The position numbers and the translations under genes were made by a program. The notes below the pieces were generated by a model. That model had not been told where the DNA came from, did no database searches, and saw nothing but the letters and a program-made list of their open reading frames with translations. This document shows positions 1 through 8,092 of a DNA stretch of 64,000 nucleotides, one piece after another (position 1 is the stretch's first letter; each line of letters opens with the position of its first letter). Source of the DNA: Dictyobacter aurantiacus (GTDB lineage: Bacteria > Chloroflexota > Ktedonobacteria > Ktedonobacterales > Ktedonobacteraceae); assembly GCF_003967515.1 (NCBI RefSeq), contig NZ_BIFQ01000001.1, forward strand, positions 3,968,001 through 4,032,000, in the 5' to 3' direction.

Positions 1-166
1 AGGTCTCAATCGTATTCAGTCCCGCCTCTTTGCTCTGGCGCATCAATTCCGGCCACATCGCGGGCGTACTGCGTGGATAGTGGATCGCTCCACTCACAAT
101 CAACGTACGCTCTCCATTGATGAGGATCGCCCGCGCATCGTAGCTCACCGCTGCAGGTATCTCCAT
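1..166 (-). CDS. GH35 beta-galactosidase, N-terminal fragment (cut by window start)
   Basis: The gene reads leftwards out of the window; only the first 55 codons are present. The translation contains [20 protein letters not shown] and later [19 protein letters not shown], which is the N-terminal signature of glycoside hydrolase family 35 (retaining beta-galactosidases), where the SGxIHYPR stretch forms the start of the catalytic barrel. The ATG at 166-164 opens the frame. Family members hydrolyse terminal beta-galactosides; the substrate here cannot be told. No signal peptide precedes the domain, so a cytoplasmic enzyme is likely, but the remainder is not visible. Downstream context is missing; upstream lie the PhyH-type oxygenase and AraC regulator, which may belong to the same sugar-related neighbourhood. 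Confidence 0.85.
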   Translation of the reverse strand, partial: MEIPAAVSYDARAILINGERTLIVSGAIHYPRSTPAMWPELMRQSKEAGLNTIET

Positions 167-305
167 AAAAAATATGTCCCTCTCTTCTCAACCCATAACG
201 AAGCCTGTCACCTGGCATGGCTCGTGTTTTTAAAACTCTATAACTCATCTACGTTTGAGGCGGTCATAAAGCGTCTTTTTGTGCGGAACATTATTGAGGG
301 AGCGT

Positions 306-390
306 GGGCGCCCGGGAACGTGGCCGCTACGCGGCAAGCCCGGGCAAGCCGGGCACCTACGGCGGCGGCGATGACGGGCGCCCGGGACGT
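306..390. repeat. GC-rich intergenic repeat with a duplicated 12-mer
   Basis: The 12-mer GGGCGCCCGGGA occurs at 306-317 and again at 376-387, and the DNA between them is rich in short CCCGGGC-type self-complementary words. It lies between the GH35 start and the end of the PhyH-type gene. It may be a small intergenic repeat or a structured 3' end of the oxygenase transcript. No poly-T tract follows. Confidence 0.35.
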
Positions 391-1325
391 TATCGTTTGG
401 AGAGCGAGGAGCAATAGGAGCCGGCGGTATGGTTGAGGTGGGCCACTTTGAGGGCGACCGCTTCGTTCTCATCTACCTCGGGTCGGAGCGCGGGTGAGAT
501 ATGCCATTGGAACTGGTCCACGTTGGGATAGCGGGCGGCGAAATGGCGCAGGGCGGGTGGAATCAGGCGCAGGCGGCGATCGATCCATTCGCGATCCCAG
601 GGACCATCTTCAAGGATCTCTTCGGCGGCGCGAAACTCGTAGTAGATGGTGCGGCGCAGGGCCTTGCCCTCGACCTCTTCTGACCCATGTACGACCATCA
701 CATCGTGCAGCAGCACATCGCCGGGTTCCATCTCCACCACGATCGCCTCGGGCGGATTCCAGCCCCACTGTTCGGTCAGCGCGCAGAGATCCTGGCGCTG
801 GCTCTGCGTCTTTGGAATGACGTGCAGGGCACCGGCATCGACGCGCGAGGCATCCAGATAGAGATCAAAGTTGAAGATGCGATGCTTGCGTGGATGGACG
901 GCATCCTGATGCCAGGGAATCGCGGCCCCATCGTCCTTTTCTTTGAAGACCATCGATTCATAGGTTGGCACAAAATCGGGTCCGCACAGGCTCTCAGCCA
1001 CTCCCAGCACAGCAGGACTGCCCAGCAACTCCAACGAGGCCGCCTCCCCTTTATTGTGCACATAGTTTACCCGGAACATGACGCGTCCATGTTCCCGCTC
1101 GGCAAATGCATAGTCCTCATACAAAGGATCGCTGGCATCGATACTATTACCCTTCTCGATCCAATGCTCACCAGCCTCCTGCAGCCGTTTCAACAGATCC
1201 TGAGGGATCCACTGCCGCAGAATAAGATAGCCATGCTCATCAAAAAAGCGGATCTGCTCCTCGCTCAAATGATAGCCACCATTCCGGGGCGTCGTGCCGG
1301 TTGTGTGTTTGTTCGCGGTAGTCAT
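390..1325 (-). CDS. Phytanoyl-CoA dioxygenase (PhyH) family protein
   Basis: This 311-residue protein belongs to the Fe(II)/2-oxoglutarate-dependent PhyH family. The metal-binding facial triad can be placed as the HQD pair in IPWHQDAVHP (about residue 140) and a distal histidine in VVHGSEE (about 220), with the arginine needed for 2-oxoglutarate in ALRRTIYYEF shortly after. The start at 1325 has GAGAGGAG upstream. Members hydroxylate diverse small molecules, and the substrate here is unknown. It is transcribed divergently from an AraC regulator 124 bp away, which suggests that the regulator controls it. Confidence 0.85.
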   Translation of the reverse strand: MTTANKHTTGTTPRNGGYHLSEEQIRFFDEHGYLILRQWIPQDLLKRLQEAGEHWIEKGNSIDASDPLYEDYAFAEREHGRVMFRVNYVHNKGEAASLELLGSPAVLGVAESLCGPDFVPTYESMVFKEKDDGAAIPWHQDAVHPRKHRIFNFDLYLDASRVDAGALHVIPKTQSQRQDLCALTEQWGWNPPEAIVVEMEPGDVLLHDVMVVHGSEEVEGKALRRTIYYEFRAAEEILEDGPWDREWIDRRLRLIPPALRHFAARYPNVDQFQWHISPALRPEVDENEAVALKVAHLNHTAGSYCSSLSKR

Positions 1326-1449
1326 CGAGTACTCCTCTCGTGTACAACTCTGTATTGCTATGAGCTTCTACTCCAGACTATACTTGATAGAATGAGAATA
1401 ATCGTCTCACTCCGAACGCCATTTGTCTTAGATCCTAAGGTTTGTTCAT

Positions 1450-2313
1450 ATGCCATCAGAATTATTGAATACTGATATGACCGTGCTGGGTCTGGCGCAT
1501 GGGCATATGCATCCGACGTTGATGCCGAGCGCGCATCGGCACAATGAAGTGGAGCTCAACTTTGTCGAGAGCGGCGCCATGACGTATCTGTTTGGGGGCG
1601 CTCGCGTGGTGGTGCGGACTGGCCAGCTAGCTTTCTTCTGGGCCACGCTACCCCACCAGGTTATCCAGGTGCGGGAAGAGACCCGCTTCCACTGGCTGAC
1701 TATCCCTTTCTCATTTTTTTTACAGTGGAGGGTACCAGCGCACTTTCTGCAGCGCGTGCTGCGCTGTGAGTGTCTGGTAGGAAGTGGTGAGCCCACGTTA
1801 TTGCAACCACAATTTCAACAATGGCGTAGCGATCTGCAGGCCAAAAGTGAAGAACGCAATCAGATCGTGCTGCTCGAAGTGGAGGCCTGCATGCGTCGCC
1901 TGGCCTTAACCATAGCCACGGCCGGCGATAGCTCATATGCGGAGGATGTGCAGCATGTAGAGCCGCGCGTACTGAGCAAGATCGAGCAGATGACCTGTTT
2001 TATCGCCGAACACTATGCCGAGCCCTTGCATACGCAGGATATCGCTGATGCGGCCCATCTGCATCCTAACTATGCCATGAGCCTGTTCCGCAAGCACGTC
2101 GGCATGAGCATGCTCGATTACATCACGCGCTACCGACTCGCACACGCCCAGCGGCTCCTGATCACCACCGACGCCAACGTGTCCGCCATCGCGCTGGCGG
2201 CCGGTTTTGGCTCCGTGAGCCGCTTCTACAGCATCTTCAAAGCCTCATGTGGTCTGCATCCCGCAGAGTATCGCGGCGGTCTGCGACTCCCCGTCTTCGC
2301 CGAAGAGCACTGA
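1450..2313 (+). CDS. AraC family transcriptional regulator
   Basis: A 287-residue regulator with an N-terminal cupin-like sensor (about residues 10-95, with HRHNEVELNFVESG typical of the beta-barrel entry) and a C-terminal double helix-turn-helix (about 185-280) ending in the AraC signature AIALAAGFGSVSRFYSIFK followed by HPAEYR. Such proteins bind a small ligand, often a sugar, and activate a nearby promoter. It is divergent from the PhyH-type gene and close to the GH35 gene, the likely targets. The ATG at 1450 is the only early start with the whole sensor domain. Confidence 0.9.
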   Translation: MPSELLNTDMTVLGLAHGHMHPTLMPSAHRHNEVELNFVESGAMTYLFGGARVVVRTGQLAFFWATLPHQVIQVREETRFHWLTIPFSFFLQWRVPAHFLQRVLRCECLVGSGEPTLLQPQFQQWRSDLQAKSEERNQIVLLEVEACMRRLALTIATAGDSSYAEDVQHVEPRVLSKIEQMTCFIAEHYAEPLHTQDIADAAHLHPNYAMSLFRKHVGMSMLDYITRYRLAHAQRLLITTDANVSAIALAAGFGSVSRFYSIFKASCGLHPAEYRGGLRLPVFAEEH

Positions 2314-2637
2314 TGAGGTATAGCGCTTCTTTGCCTTATGGTGTATAATATTTCCTTGGCCGTGTAAAGATTTTGCAGGGCAGAACGAATATCACAGGGG
2401 AGCGCATTGTATCAAACAATCTCCTATGATATACTATTGCAGTATTCTCAGGGCGGATCGAACAGCAATCACTGGTATTGAGCGCTCTACCGACAGCAAA
2501 AGATGCGGTAGATTGTGCTGATAGACCAACCGATTACGCGCCGGGAACAAAATGTGGACTACATTTGTTCTAATGTGTAGAAGCCACAGAACAAGACTTC
2601 TAACAAGACAATTTTAGGCGAAAGGGGAATATCAACA
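2314..2637 (+). promoter_or_regulatory. Structured long leader and promoter of the 62-aa gene
   Basis: A sigma70-like promoter can be read as TTGTAT (2407-2412), a 17-bp spacer and TATACT (2430-2435). If used, it gives an untranslated leader of about 200 nt before the small gene at 2638. The leader holds the pair CTACCG...CGGTAG (about 2487-2512), which can form a hairpin. No known riboswitch class was recognised. Confidence 0.4.
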
Positions 2638-2826
2638 ATGCCTAAGAAGGGTGAACTTTCAAAAACCGCCCGTGCTTCGCTGGCGAACCGCGAGGCCGTT
2701 AATCATCAGACCCGCCACATCTGCGCTTCTTGTAACGAGCCAATCTGGCTGATGGATCTGTATCCAGTGAAGGTTATGGGTAAGGGCATGTCCTATTACC
2801 ACAAGGACCACTACAAAGTACAATAA
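2638..2826 (+). CDS. Small zinc-ribbon-like protein, 62 aa
   Basis: A compact basic protein with one CxxC pair (HICASCNEPI, residues 27-36) and a histidine pair near the end (YYHKDHYK), which together could bind one zinc ion. It is not a ribosomal protein or rubredoxin that I can name. A good ribosome site (AAAGGGGA) precedes the ATG, and a strong terminator follows within 15 bp, so it is a one-gene transcription unit with its own promoter. These signals make it a real gene despite its size. Function unknown. Confidence 0.75.
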   Translation: MPKKGELSKTARASLANREAVNHQTRHICASCNEPIWLMDLYPVKVMGKGMSYYHKDHYKVQ

Positions 2827-2840
2827 AAAAAATTTGAGAA

Positions 2841-2872
2841 ACGGGCTTCCACATAGTGGAAGCCCGTTTTTT
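2841..2872 (+). terminator. Rho-independent terminator of the 62-aa gene
   Basis: Perfect 12-bp stem (ACGGGCTTCCAC at 2841-2852 with GTGGAAGCCCGT at 2856-2867), a 3-nt loop and a run of T. Confidence 0.95.
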
Positions 2873-2938
2873 ATATGTCTGTAGAGTTTGGTTTCGCGCC
2901 TTCGGCCCCTGACTCTACGCGCCTACGGCGCTCAAAAA

Positions 2939-3013
2939 GTTTTAATAATATGAGCCGGTGCAAAAAATGCGCGTCCAACGCGCGTTTTTTGCACCGGCTC
3001 ATATTATTAAAAC
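2939..3013. repeat. Long perfect inverted repeat (29-bp arms, 36 with inner stem)
   Basis: Arms 2939-2967 and 2985-3013 are exact reverse complements. Inside them one U-G pair and a 6-bp GCGCGT/ACGCGC stem continue the helix to a 3-nt loop. It lies between the terminator of the 62-aa gene and pheA. It is followed by a GC-rich tail whose 26-bp core (3028-3053) is repeated exactly beside another long palindrome at 54809-54834. Confidence 0.9.
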
Positions 3014-3062
3014 AAGGGCGGTCGCGTATGCGGACGCCCGTGCGGGGGCGCTCTGGTTCCCG

Positions 3063-3095
3063 AAGCGCTGGGAATGGCGCCCATTCCCAGCGCTT
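3063..3095. repeat. 15-bp perfect hairpin upstream of pheA
   Basis: Arms AAGCGCTGGGAATGG (3063-3077) and its exact complement (3081-3095) around a CGC loop. Its right edge overlaps the -35 box of the pheA promoter, so it could influence promoter access, or mark the end of the intergenic repeat cluster. Confidence 0.8.
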
Positions 3096-3122
3096 GACAA
3101 TCCCGGCGTGAACTGGCACAAT
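3094..3122 (+). promoter_or_regulatory. pheA promoter
   Basis: TTGACA at 3094-3099, a 17-bp spacer and CACAAT at 3117-3122. It sits about 130 bp ahead of the chosen pheA start. Confidence 0.5.
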
Positions 3123-3251
3123 CGGCAGCATGAGCGATGGAAAGAATAGTTGATACACTCTGCAAATGCTGGTACCTCTCTTGGAGCTTGTCCTTTGTAT
3201 AAAACGGCCTGAGTGACATTCCATTTTGCCAGGGTGAGAGGAGATGTGTGC

Positions 3252-4136
3252 ATGGCACAGACAACGAAAGCTGAACATACCCGGGAATCGAAACAGACTT
3301 CTGATGTCACTACCGTAGCCTTTCAAGGTGAGCTTGGGGCGTTCGGGGATGAGGCTGTACGTGAGTATTTTGGTATCCAGTTGCAGACCAACGCTGAACC
3401 GGTTCCCTATCGCATATTTGCCGATGTCTTTCACGCCGTCGCGGCGGGCGAGGTCGATTATGGGCTGGTCCCGGTCGAAAACTCACAGGCGGGCAGTATC
3501 AATGATGTCTATGATCTCTTGCGCCAGCATGACCTGTTTGTCATCGGCGAGATCGGCCATCCCGTCAACCATTGTCTGCTGGCGCTACCGGGACAACAGA
3601 TCAGCGATATCAAGCGCGTCATCTCGCATCCGCAGGCCCTGGCGCAGTCGGATGTCTTCCTGCGCGAGCTGGGTGCCGAAATCGTCGCCACCTATGATAC
3701 CGCTGGCAGCGCCAAGATGGTGCGTGAAGAGCAGCTGGTCGGGGTAGCCGCCGTAGCTGGCGCCGCTGCCGCCGAGATCTACCAGCTGGACATTCTGGCC
3801 CGTGGCATCCAGACCATCAAGGACAACTACACACGCTTCATTGCCCTGGGACGCGAACCGGCGCCACGCCGCGAAGGCGAGGCCAAGACGATGCTGGTCA
3901 TGGCGACCGCGCACCAGCCGGGCTCGCTCAACCGCTGCCTGGCCTTTCTGGCCGATAACCAGATCAACCTGCTCAAGCTGGAGTCGCGACCCTCGCGCCA
4001 GCGCGCCTGGGAATACGTCTTCTACCTGGACTTCGAAGGACACCGAGAAGATCCACACGTGCGTAAGGCCCTGGCTAAACTGGCCGGCCACACCACCTTC
4101 TGCAAGGTTCTTGGCTCCTTCGCGCGCAGCATCTAA
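3252..4136 (+). CDS. pheA: Prephenate dehydratase with ACT domain
   Basis: Converts prephenate to phenylpyruvate in phenylalanine synthesis. The dehydratase domain (about residues 20-200) shows VAFQGELGAFGDEA, the VPVENSQAGSI segment and the catalytic T-R-F in DNYTRFIALG. A regulatory ACT domain follows (about 212-290) with the ESRPSR motif that binds phenylalanine for feedback inhibition. It is a stand-alone dehydratase without a chorismate mutase domain. The ATG at 3252 is chosen over an in-frame ATG at 3213 because GAGAGGAG lies just ahead of it. Its stop codon overlaps that of the convergent Nudix gene. Confidence 0.95.
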   Translation: MAQTTKAEHTRESKQTSDVTTVAFQGELGAFGDEAVREYFGIQLQTNAEPVPYRIFADVFHAVAAGEVDYGLVPVENSQAGSINDVYDLLRQHDLFVIGEIGHPVNHCLLALPGQQISDIKRVISHPQALAQSDVFLRELGAEIVATYDTAGSAKMVREEQLVGVAAVAGAAAAEIYQLDILARGIQTIKDNYTRFIALGREPAPRREGEAKTMLVMATAHQPGSLNRCLAFLADNQINLLKLESRPSRQRAWEYVFYLDFEGHREDPHVRKALAKLAGHTTFCKVLGSFARSI

Positions 4137-4639
4137 CCATCCAACCGCGCGTTATCCTCTGTAAAAAGAGGCTGGCCGTTCTCCAGATACACGATTTGCC
4201 GCATCTCAAGCGCGCGAACCGCGTGTGGTAAACGGCCAGCCAGGTTGCTAGAGAGTCTGGGAAGCGCCTCCTCTAGTGGGACAAAGGTATAATCACTGAG
4301 CTCCTCCTCCTGGAGTTTGATGACCGCGATCTGCTCCGGCGTAAGCATGCCGCCATAGAAGATAAACTGGATCGACTCATTTTTACTGCCCACGCGCGTA
4401 AGATACTCCACACACAACAAGCGCTCCAGGGCAATGCTGAGCCCGATCTCCTCTTCAATCTCGCGCACACAGCCCATGTGAGGCGCCTCATCTATCTCGA
4501 CGGTTCCACCGGGAAGCAGCCAGTTGTCCACATAGGTTGGATTAACAATCAATATATTCCGCGCCTGGTCCAGAAATAATGCTGCCGCGCCGATTCTTTT
4601 GCGCGGCAGCGACGCATAAAAAGCAGCCTGGTCTAACAT
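4133..4639 (-). CDS. Nudix hydrolase
   Basis: A 168-residue Nudix domain protein. The Nudix box is complete: it starts at GGTVEIDEAP and ends in REIEEEIGL, giving GX5EX7REUXEEXGU, which binds the metal for hydrolysis of nucleoside diphosphates linked to another group. The substrate cannot be inferred. The start at 4639 follows GAGGAGAGG. The gene is convergent with pheA and its stop overlaps the pheA stop codon, so the two transcripts must overlap at their 3' ends. Confidence 0.92.
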   Translation of the reverse strand: MLDQAAFYASLPRKRIGAAALFLDQARNILIVNPTYVDNWLLPGGTVEIDEAPHMGCVREIEEEIGLSIALERLLCVEYLTRVGSKNESIQFIFYGGMLTPEQIAVIKLQEEELSDYTFVPLEEALPRLSSNLAGRLPHAVRALEMRQIVYLENGQPLFTEDNARLDG

Positions 4640-4763
4640 ATCCTCTCCTCTTCTTCAAAGTTGCACATACTTTTTTGCCGATTAAATAGAATGTGTCAGA
4701 TGTTCCTCTTGCTGGCGCGCATAAGCACCCCCTTACAGGCGTTTGCATGCGCGGCCGCTATAA

Positions 4764-4836
4764 TGTATATGTCGTGTCGAATGCTGCAAATGATGCGCAC
4801 TGCGCATCATTTGCAGCATTCGACACGACATATACA
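4764..4836. repeat. 73-bp perfect palindrome (36-bp arms)
   Basis: Arms 4764-4799 and 4801-4836 are exact reverse complements around a single central base. It lies between the Nudix gene's 5' end and the 3' end of the Mrp gene. A second, smaller hairpin stands between it and the Mrp stop. No gene can be supported here. Confidence 0.95.
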
Positions 4837-4859
4837 CATAATTGTGTGCACCGCAGGCA

Positions 4860-4910
4860 CGCGAACTCAAAAGAGGTATCCAGACAATGGATACCTCTTT
4901 TGAGTTCGCG
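4860..4910 (-). repeat. 23-bp perfect hairpin at the 3' end of the Mrp gene
   Basis: Arms 4860-4882 and 4888-4910 with a 5-nt loop, starting 14 bp after the Mrp stop. There is no poly-T tail, so it is either an atypical terminator or a 3' stabiliser of the transcript. Confidence 0.85.
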
Positions 4911-4924
4911 CATACATGCTACCG

Positions 4925-5959
4925 TTAACGTTTGATGCGCAGTGTGCTGGTGAAGTTCGCGGCCAATTCTTCGTAGGCCTCGGCGTAATATTCCTCAACG
5001 CGGCCCGCGTCGCAGAGCGTGGTCAGCGAGGAATCGATCGGCAGATTGCCCAGCAGAGGGGCGCCGGTCATCGAGACCAGTTCGGTGCCATTGCTGGGAC
5101 CAAAGATCTCGTAGCGCTCACCATTGGGGGTCTCAAAATAGGACATATTCTCAACTACACCCACGATCGAGCCCTTTAGCTGCTGCACCATATTGATACA
5201 CTTCATCACGATCATCGTTGCCAGCATCTGGGGCGAAGAAACCACCACCACACCATCCAGCGGCAGAGCCTGCATCACCGTCATCGGCGCATCGGATGTT
5301 CCGGGAGGCAGATCGACCAGCAGATAGTCCAGATTACCCCAGTCCACATCGCTATAGAATTGCTTGATGGCGCTAGAGATCATCGGGCCACGCCAGACCA
5401 CGGGATCGCTCTCCTTTTCAAGGAACATATTCATCGATACGATTTTGATGCCGCCCTTACTGCGCAGGGGCTCGATGCCACCGTTAGCCGACTTGGTCGG
5501 CTGGCCCTTTGTGCCGAACATACGAGCAATACTTGGACCGGTGATATCACCATCCAGGATGCCGACCTGCTGACCCTGGCGACGCAGGGAGACAGCGAGC
5601 AGACCGGTGACCAGCGACTTACCGACGCCACCCTTACCACTCATGATAGCGATCACCTGCTTAATTTTACGATTGGGATCGCCGGATGCCATGGTCAATG
5701 GCACACCGCGACCTACAGGTGCCTTCTTCGGTGCAATAGATGTTGGCTCACCCTTGGCAGCAGCGTTCAGATCCTTGATCAGCAAATCCAGCTTCTCCGG
5801 AGAGAAACGATGGGTTCTGGCACCACCCGCCACGCTCTCGCGCGCCCCCACTGCACAGGCGGTACAGGGGAGACCATGTCCATGAAAGACCTTCACGGTT
5901 GCAGGGAATCTGGTCACCACATCATGTATCACCATGTCGGCTGTAATAGTTTCCGCCAT
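4925..5959 (-). CDS. mrp: Mrp/NBP35-type P-loop ATPase (iron-sulfur carrier family)
   Basis: A 344-residue protein of the Mrp/ApbC family, which carries and delivers Fe-S clusters. It has a deviant Walker A, SGKGGVGKS (about 107-115), the DLPPGTSDAP segment and ENMSYF near the end. The CPxC motif that normally follows ENMSYF and binds the bridging cluster is replaced by ETPNGERYEIFG, with no cysteine. An N-terminal domain of about 65 residues resembles DUF1858 and contains a CxxC (LPCTACAVG). The start at 5959 is preferred to 5980 because GAGGAT lies just upstream of it. Divergent from the Crp/Fnr gene. Confidence 0.88.
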   Translation of the reverse strand: MAETITADMVIHDVVTRFPATVKVFHGHGLPCTACAVGARESVAGGARTHRFSPEKLDLLIKDLNAAAKGEPTSIAPKKAPVGRGVPLTMASGDPNRKIKQVIAIMSGKGGVGKSLVTGLLAVSLRRQGQQVGILDGDITGPSIARMFGTKGQPTKSANGGIEPLRSKGGIKIVSMNMFLEKESDPVVWRGPMISSAIKQFYSDVDWGNLDYLLVDLPPGTSDAPMTVMQALPLDGVVVVSSPQMLATMIVMKCINMVQQLKGSIVGVVENMSYFETPNGERYEIFGPSNGTELVSMTGAPLLGNLPIDSSLTTLCDAGRVEEYYAEAYEELAANFTSTLRIKR

Positions 5960-6086
5960 GTTACGTATCCTCATGTGCAACAGAGGACACAGCGTTCTCT
6001 GTTGCTCTTTTCTGTAGAAAGATAATAATAATGAACTCTTCTATAGGTACATAGAGAGTGGTTAATTCCGACTTGCGTACTCAGAT

Positions 6087-6116
6087 ATTATAACACACCA
6101 CGGTGAAAAGTGACTA
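6087..6116 (-). promoter_or_regulatory. mrp: Possible mrp promoter
   Basis: A perfect TATAAT on the minus strand (6092-6087) lies about 130 bp ahead of mrp. The -35 region (TAGTCA or AGTCAC) is poor, so the assignment is tentative. Confidence 0.35.
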
Positions 6117-6161
6117 TAGTGATGAAAAAAAAAGTGCCGTCGCAGGAAGGGGTGAGCTGAA

Positions 6162-6190
6162 TTGCATGTCACAGGTGGTTATGCTATGAT
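6162..6190 (+). promoter_or_regulatory. Promoter of the Crp/Fnr gene
   Basis: TTGCAT (6162-6167), a 17-bp spacer and TATGAT (6185-6190), ending 50 bp before the start codon. Confidence 0.55.
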
Positions 6191-6240
6191 GAGCGCACTG
6201 TCGCATAATACATTATTGGTCCACAAAGGAAGCAGAAGAG

Positions 6241-6930
6241 ATGGAAACAGAGAACGAATTTACCTATTTCCAGCAGGTCACCATTTTTCGTGGGCTGGGC
6301 GAGGATGAGATTCAGGAACTGGCATCGGCGGCCAGGAAGAAAACCTTTCGCTCAGGAGAAGTTATTTTCCATCGTGATGATCCTGGACAGGTGATGTACG
6401 TCATCAAAGAAGGTAAAGTCAAAATCTGCCTGATCAGCCCCGACGGGCAGGAGATCTCATTAATTGTGTTTGGCAAAGGCGATTATTTCGGTGAGTTCGC
6501 TTTACTGGATGGGCTTCCACGTTCAGCTGATGCCATCGCCCTGGAAAAAGTCGAATGCTATACCTTGCAGCGCAGCGATTTCCACAAAGCCATCATGAAG
6601 AATCCCAAAATCGCTATTCGGGTGATGGAGGTTCTCTGCGAGCGCCTGCGTAAGACGGACCAGCAGGTCGAGGACCTGATCTTCCTGGACGTGTATGGGC
6701 GTGTGGCCAAGAAACTGCTCGAACTATCGGATACCCACGGCAAGAAGGTCGAAGGCGGTATTCGTATCGAAGTACGACTGACACAGCAGGAACTGGCATC
6801 GATGGTCGGCGCGTCGCGTGAAAGCGTCAACAAAGTACTGGGTTATTTCACTGACAAAAAATATATCAGCACGGACAAGCATCGTATTACCCTGCATCGG
6901 GTAGCAGATCTGGAGCGGCGCATCTACTAA
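6241..6930 (+). CDS. Crp/Fnr family transcriptional regulator
   Basis: A 229-residue regulator with a cyclic-nucleotide-binding beta-roll (about 15-130), including GDYFGEFALLDGLPRSA, the phosphate-binding cassette with the Arg-Ser pair expected of nucleotide-binding members, then a dimer helix and a winged helix (about 165-225; LTQQELASMVGASRESVNKV is the recognition region). There are no N-terminal cysteines for an Fnr-type cluster, so cAMP or a similar ligand is more likely. The start follows AAAGGAAG. Targets are unknown; it is divergent from mrp. Confidence 0.92.
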   Translation: METENEFTYFQQVTIFRGLGEDEIQELASAARKKTFRSGEVIFHRDDPGQVMYVIKEGKVKICLISPDGQEISLIVFGKGDYFGEFALLDGLPRSADAIALEKVECYTLQRSDFHKAIMKNPKIAIRVMEVLCERLRKTDQQVEDLIFLDVYGRVAKKLLELSDTHGKKVEGGIRIEVRLTQQELASMVGASRESVNKVLGYFTDKKYISTDKHRITLHRVADLERRIY

Positions 6931-7045
6931 TCCGCCGACTTGTACTTTTGGATGTTGTGTTACCTCGCCCTTCAACGATCCGTTTCATGATGTCAGGTAC
7001 ATGTTTTCACGTATGTCTAGTATGCGTTGAAGGGACAGTAGACTT

Positions 7046-8077
7046 TTGGAGAATGTGACTATAAACAAAGACGGTCAATCTGTAGTAGAGGAGAATGAGC
7101 AGACTCTATCCACCCCCACTGTGGAAACTCCCGATCCGACGCCTGCCAGCTTTTTTACCCGGCTAAAAGCCCTGATTGCACTGATGAGGCCAAAGCAGTG
7201 GACGAAGAATGGCGCTGTCTTTATTGGTCTGGTGTTTGCCAGTGAGTTGTTTCATCTCTACCCACTAATACGAGCGATTGTAGCCTTTATAGCTTTCTGT
7301 TTGGTTTCCAGTACTATCTATGTTTTAAATGATCTACTAGATATCGAAAAAGATCGCGTGCATCCCACCAAGCGATTCAGGCCCCTGGCCTCGGGTGTAT
7401 TACCAACCTCCTGGGCCAAAGCGACCCTGGTTGTCTTGCTTGGTATGTGTGCCGTGCTTACTTTTCTACTCTTCTTGATCCCATCACCACCTGATATATA
7501 TCGTTCGCTCGGGGGGGCCAACGTCCTTTTTGCCCTCAGCATTGCCGCCTATCTGGTCCTGATGATTCTGTATAATACTCATTTAAAGCATATAGTGCTG
7601 ATCGACGTTTTTTGTATCGCGGCCGGTTTCGTCTTGCGTATCATTGCGGGCACCGTCGTAATCCCGGTCGTCATCTCGCCCTGGCTCTACCTGGTTACCT
7701 GTTTCCTCTCACTTTTCATGGGATTTGGGAAGCGGCGCCACGAATTAGTACTACTGCAGGGCCAGGCGGGTAGTCATCGCAAGATCCTTAAAGAGTATAG
7801 TATTCCTATGCTAGACCAGATGATTACTGTGGTGGTTTCTGGTACATTAATGTCGTATAGCCTTTATACGGTCCAGGGACAGACTGGCAATCATCGTCTC
7901 ATGATTACCGTTCCCTTTGTATTGTATGGAGTATTTCGTTATCTCTACCTGGTCTATATGCGTATGGACGGAGGAAGTCCTGATGAGATACTCTTGCGTG
8001 ACCGCCATATACTGGCAGCCGTTTTGTTATGTGTTATCACTGTCATAACTGTTCTTTACCTGCTACCACAACCATAG
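7046..8077 (+). CDS. UbiA-family prenyltransferase, decaprenyl-phosphate phosphoribosyltransferase-like
   Basis: A polytopic 343-residue membrane protein with about nine hydrophobic segments. It carries MRPKQWTKN and NDLLDIEKDRVHPTKRFRP (about 95-112). The latter matches the NDxxDxxxDxxHPxKRxRP pattern of the subgroup that moves phosphoribose onto decaprenyl phosphate, the first step to lipid-linked arabinose. The start is a TTG at 7046, preceded by AGGGA at a normal distance; a GTG at 7055 is the alternative. It heads a tight three-gene operon with a UPF0104-type protein and a polyprenol-phosphate mannose synthase, so a role in making lipid-linked sugars for the envelope is likely. Confidence 0.82.
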   Translation: MENVTINKDGQSVVEENEQTLSTPTVETPDPTPASFFTRLKALIALMRPKQWTKNGAVFIGLVFASELFHLYPLIRAIVAFIAFCLVSSTIYVLNDLLDIEKDRVHPTKRFRPLASGVLPTSWAKATLVVLLGMCAVLTFLLFLIPSPPDIYRSLGGANVLFALSIAAYLVLMILYNTHLKHIVLIDVFCIAAGFVLRIIAGTVVIPVVISPWLYLVTCFLSLFMGFGKRRHELVLLQGQAGSHRKILKEYSIPMLDQMITVVVSGTLMSYSLYTVQGQTGNHRLMITVPFVLYGVFRYLYLVYMRMDGGSPDEILLRDRHILAAVLLCVITVITVLYLLPQP

Positions 8078-8092
8078 TTATGGAGCATCTGT

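Noticed and set aside
80-436. A plus-strand frame at the left end
   Set aside because: It is antisense to the GH35 start and runs through the GC-rich repeat.
687-1475. A 262-codon open frame antisense to the PhyH-type gene
   Set aside because: The minus-strand frame has the iron-binding motif and a good start. The plus-strand translation is low-complexity antisense material.
2871-3434. Overlapping open frames on both strands around the palindromes before pheA
   Set aside because: They are read through the inverted repeats, which gives mirror-image proteins on both strands, and they have no ribosome sites.
4661-4935. Open frames through the 73-bp palindrome
   Set aside because: They are produced by the palindromes and lack start signals or family features.
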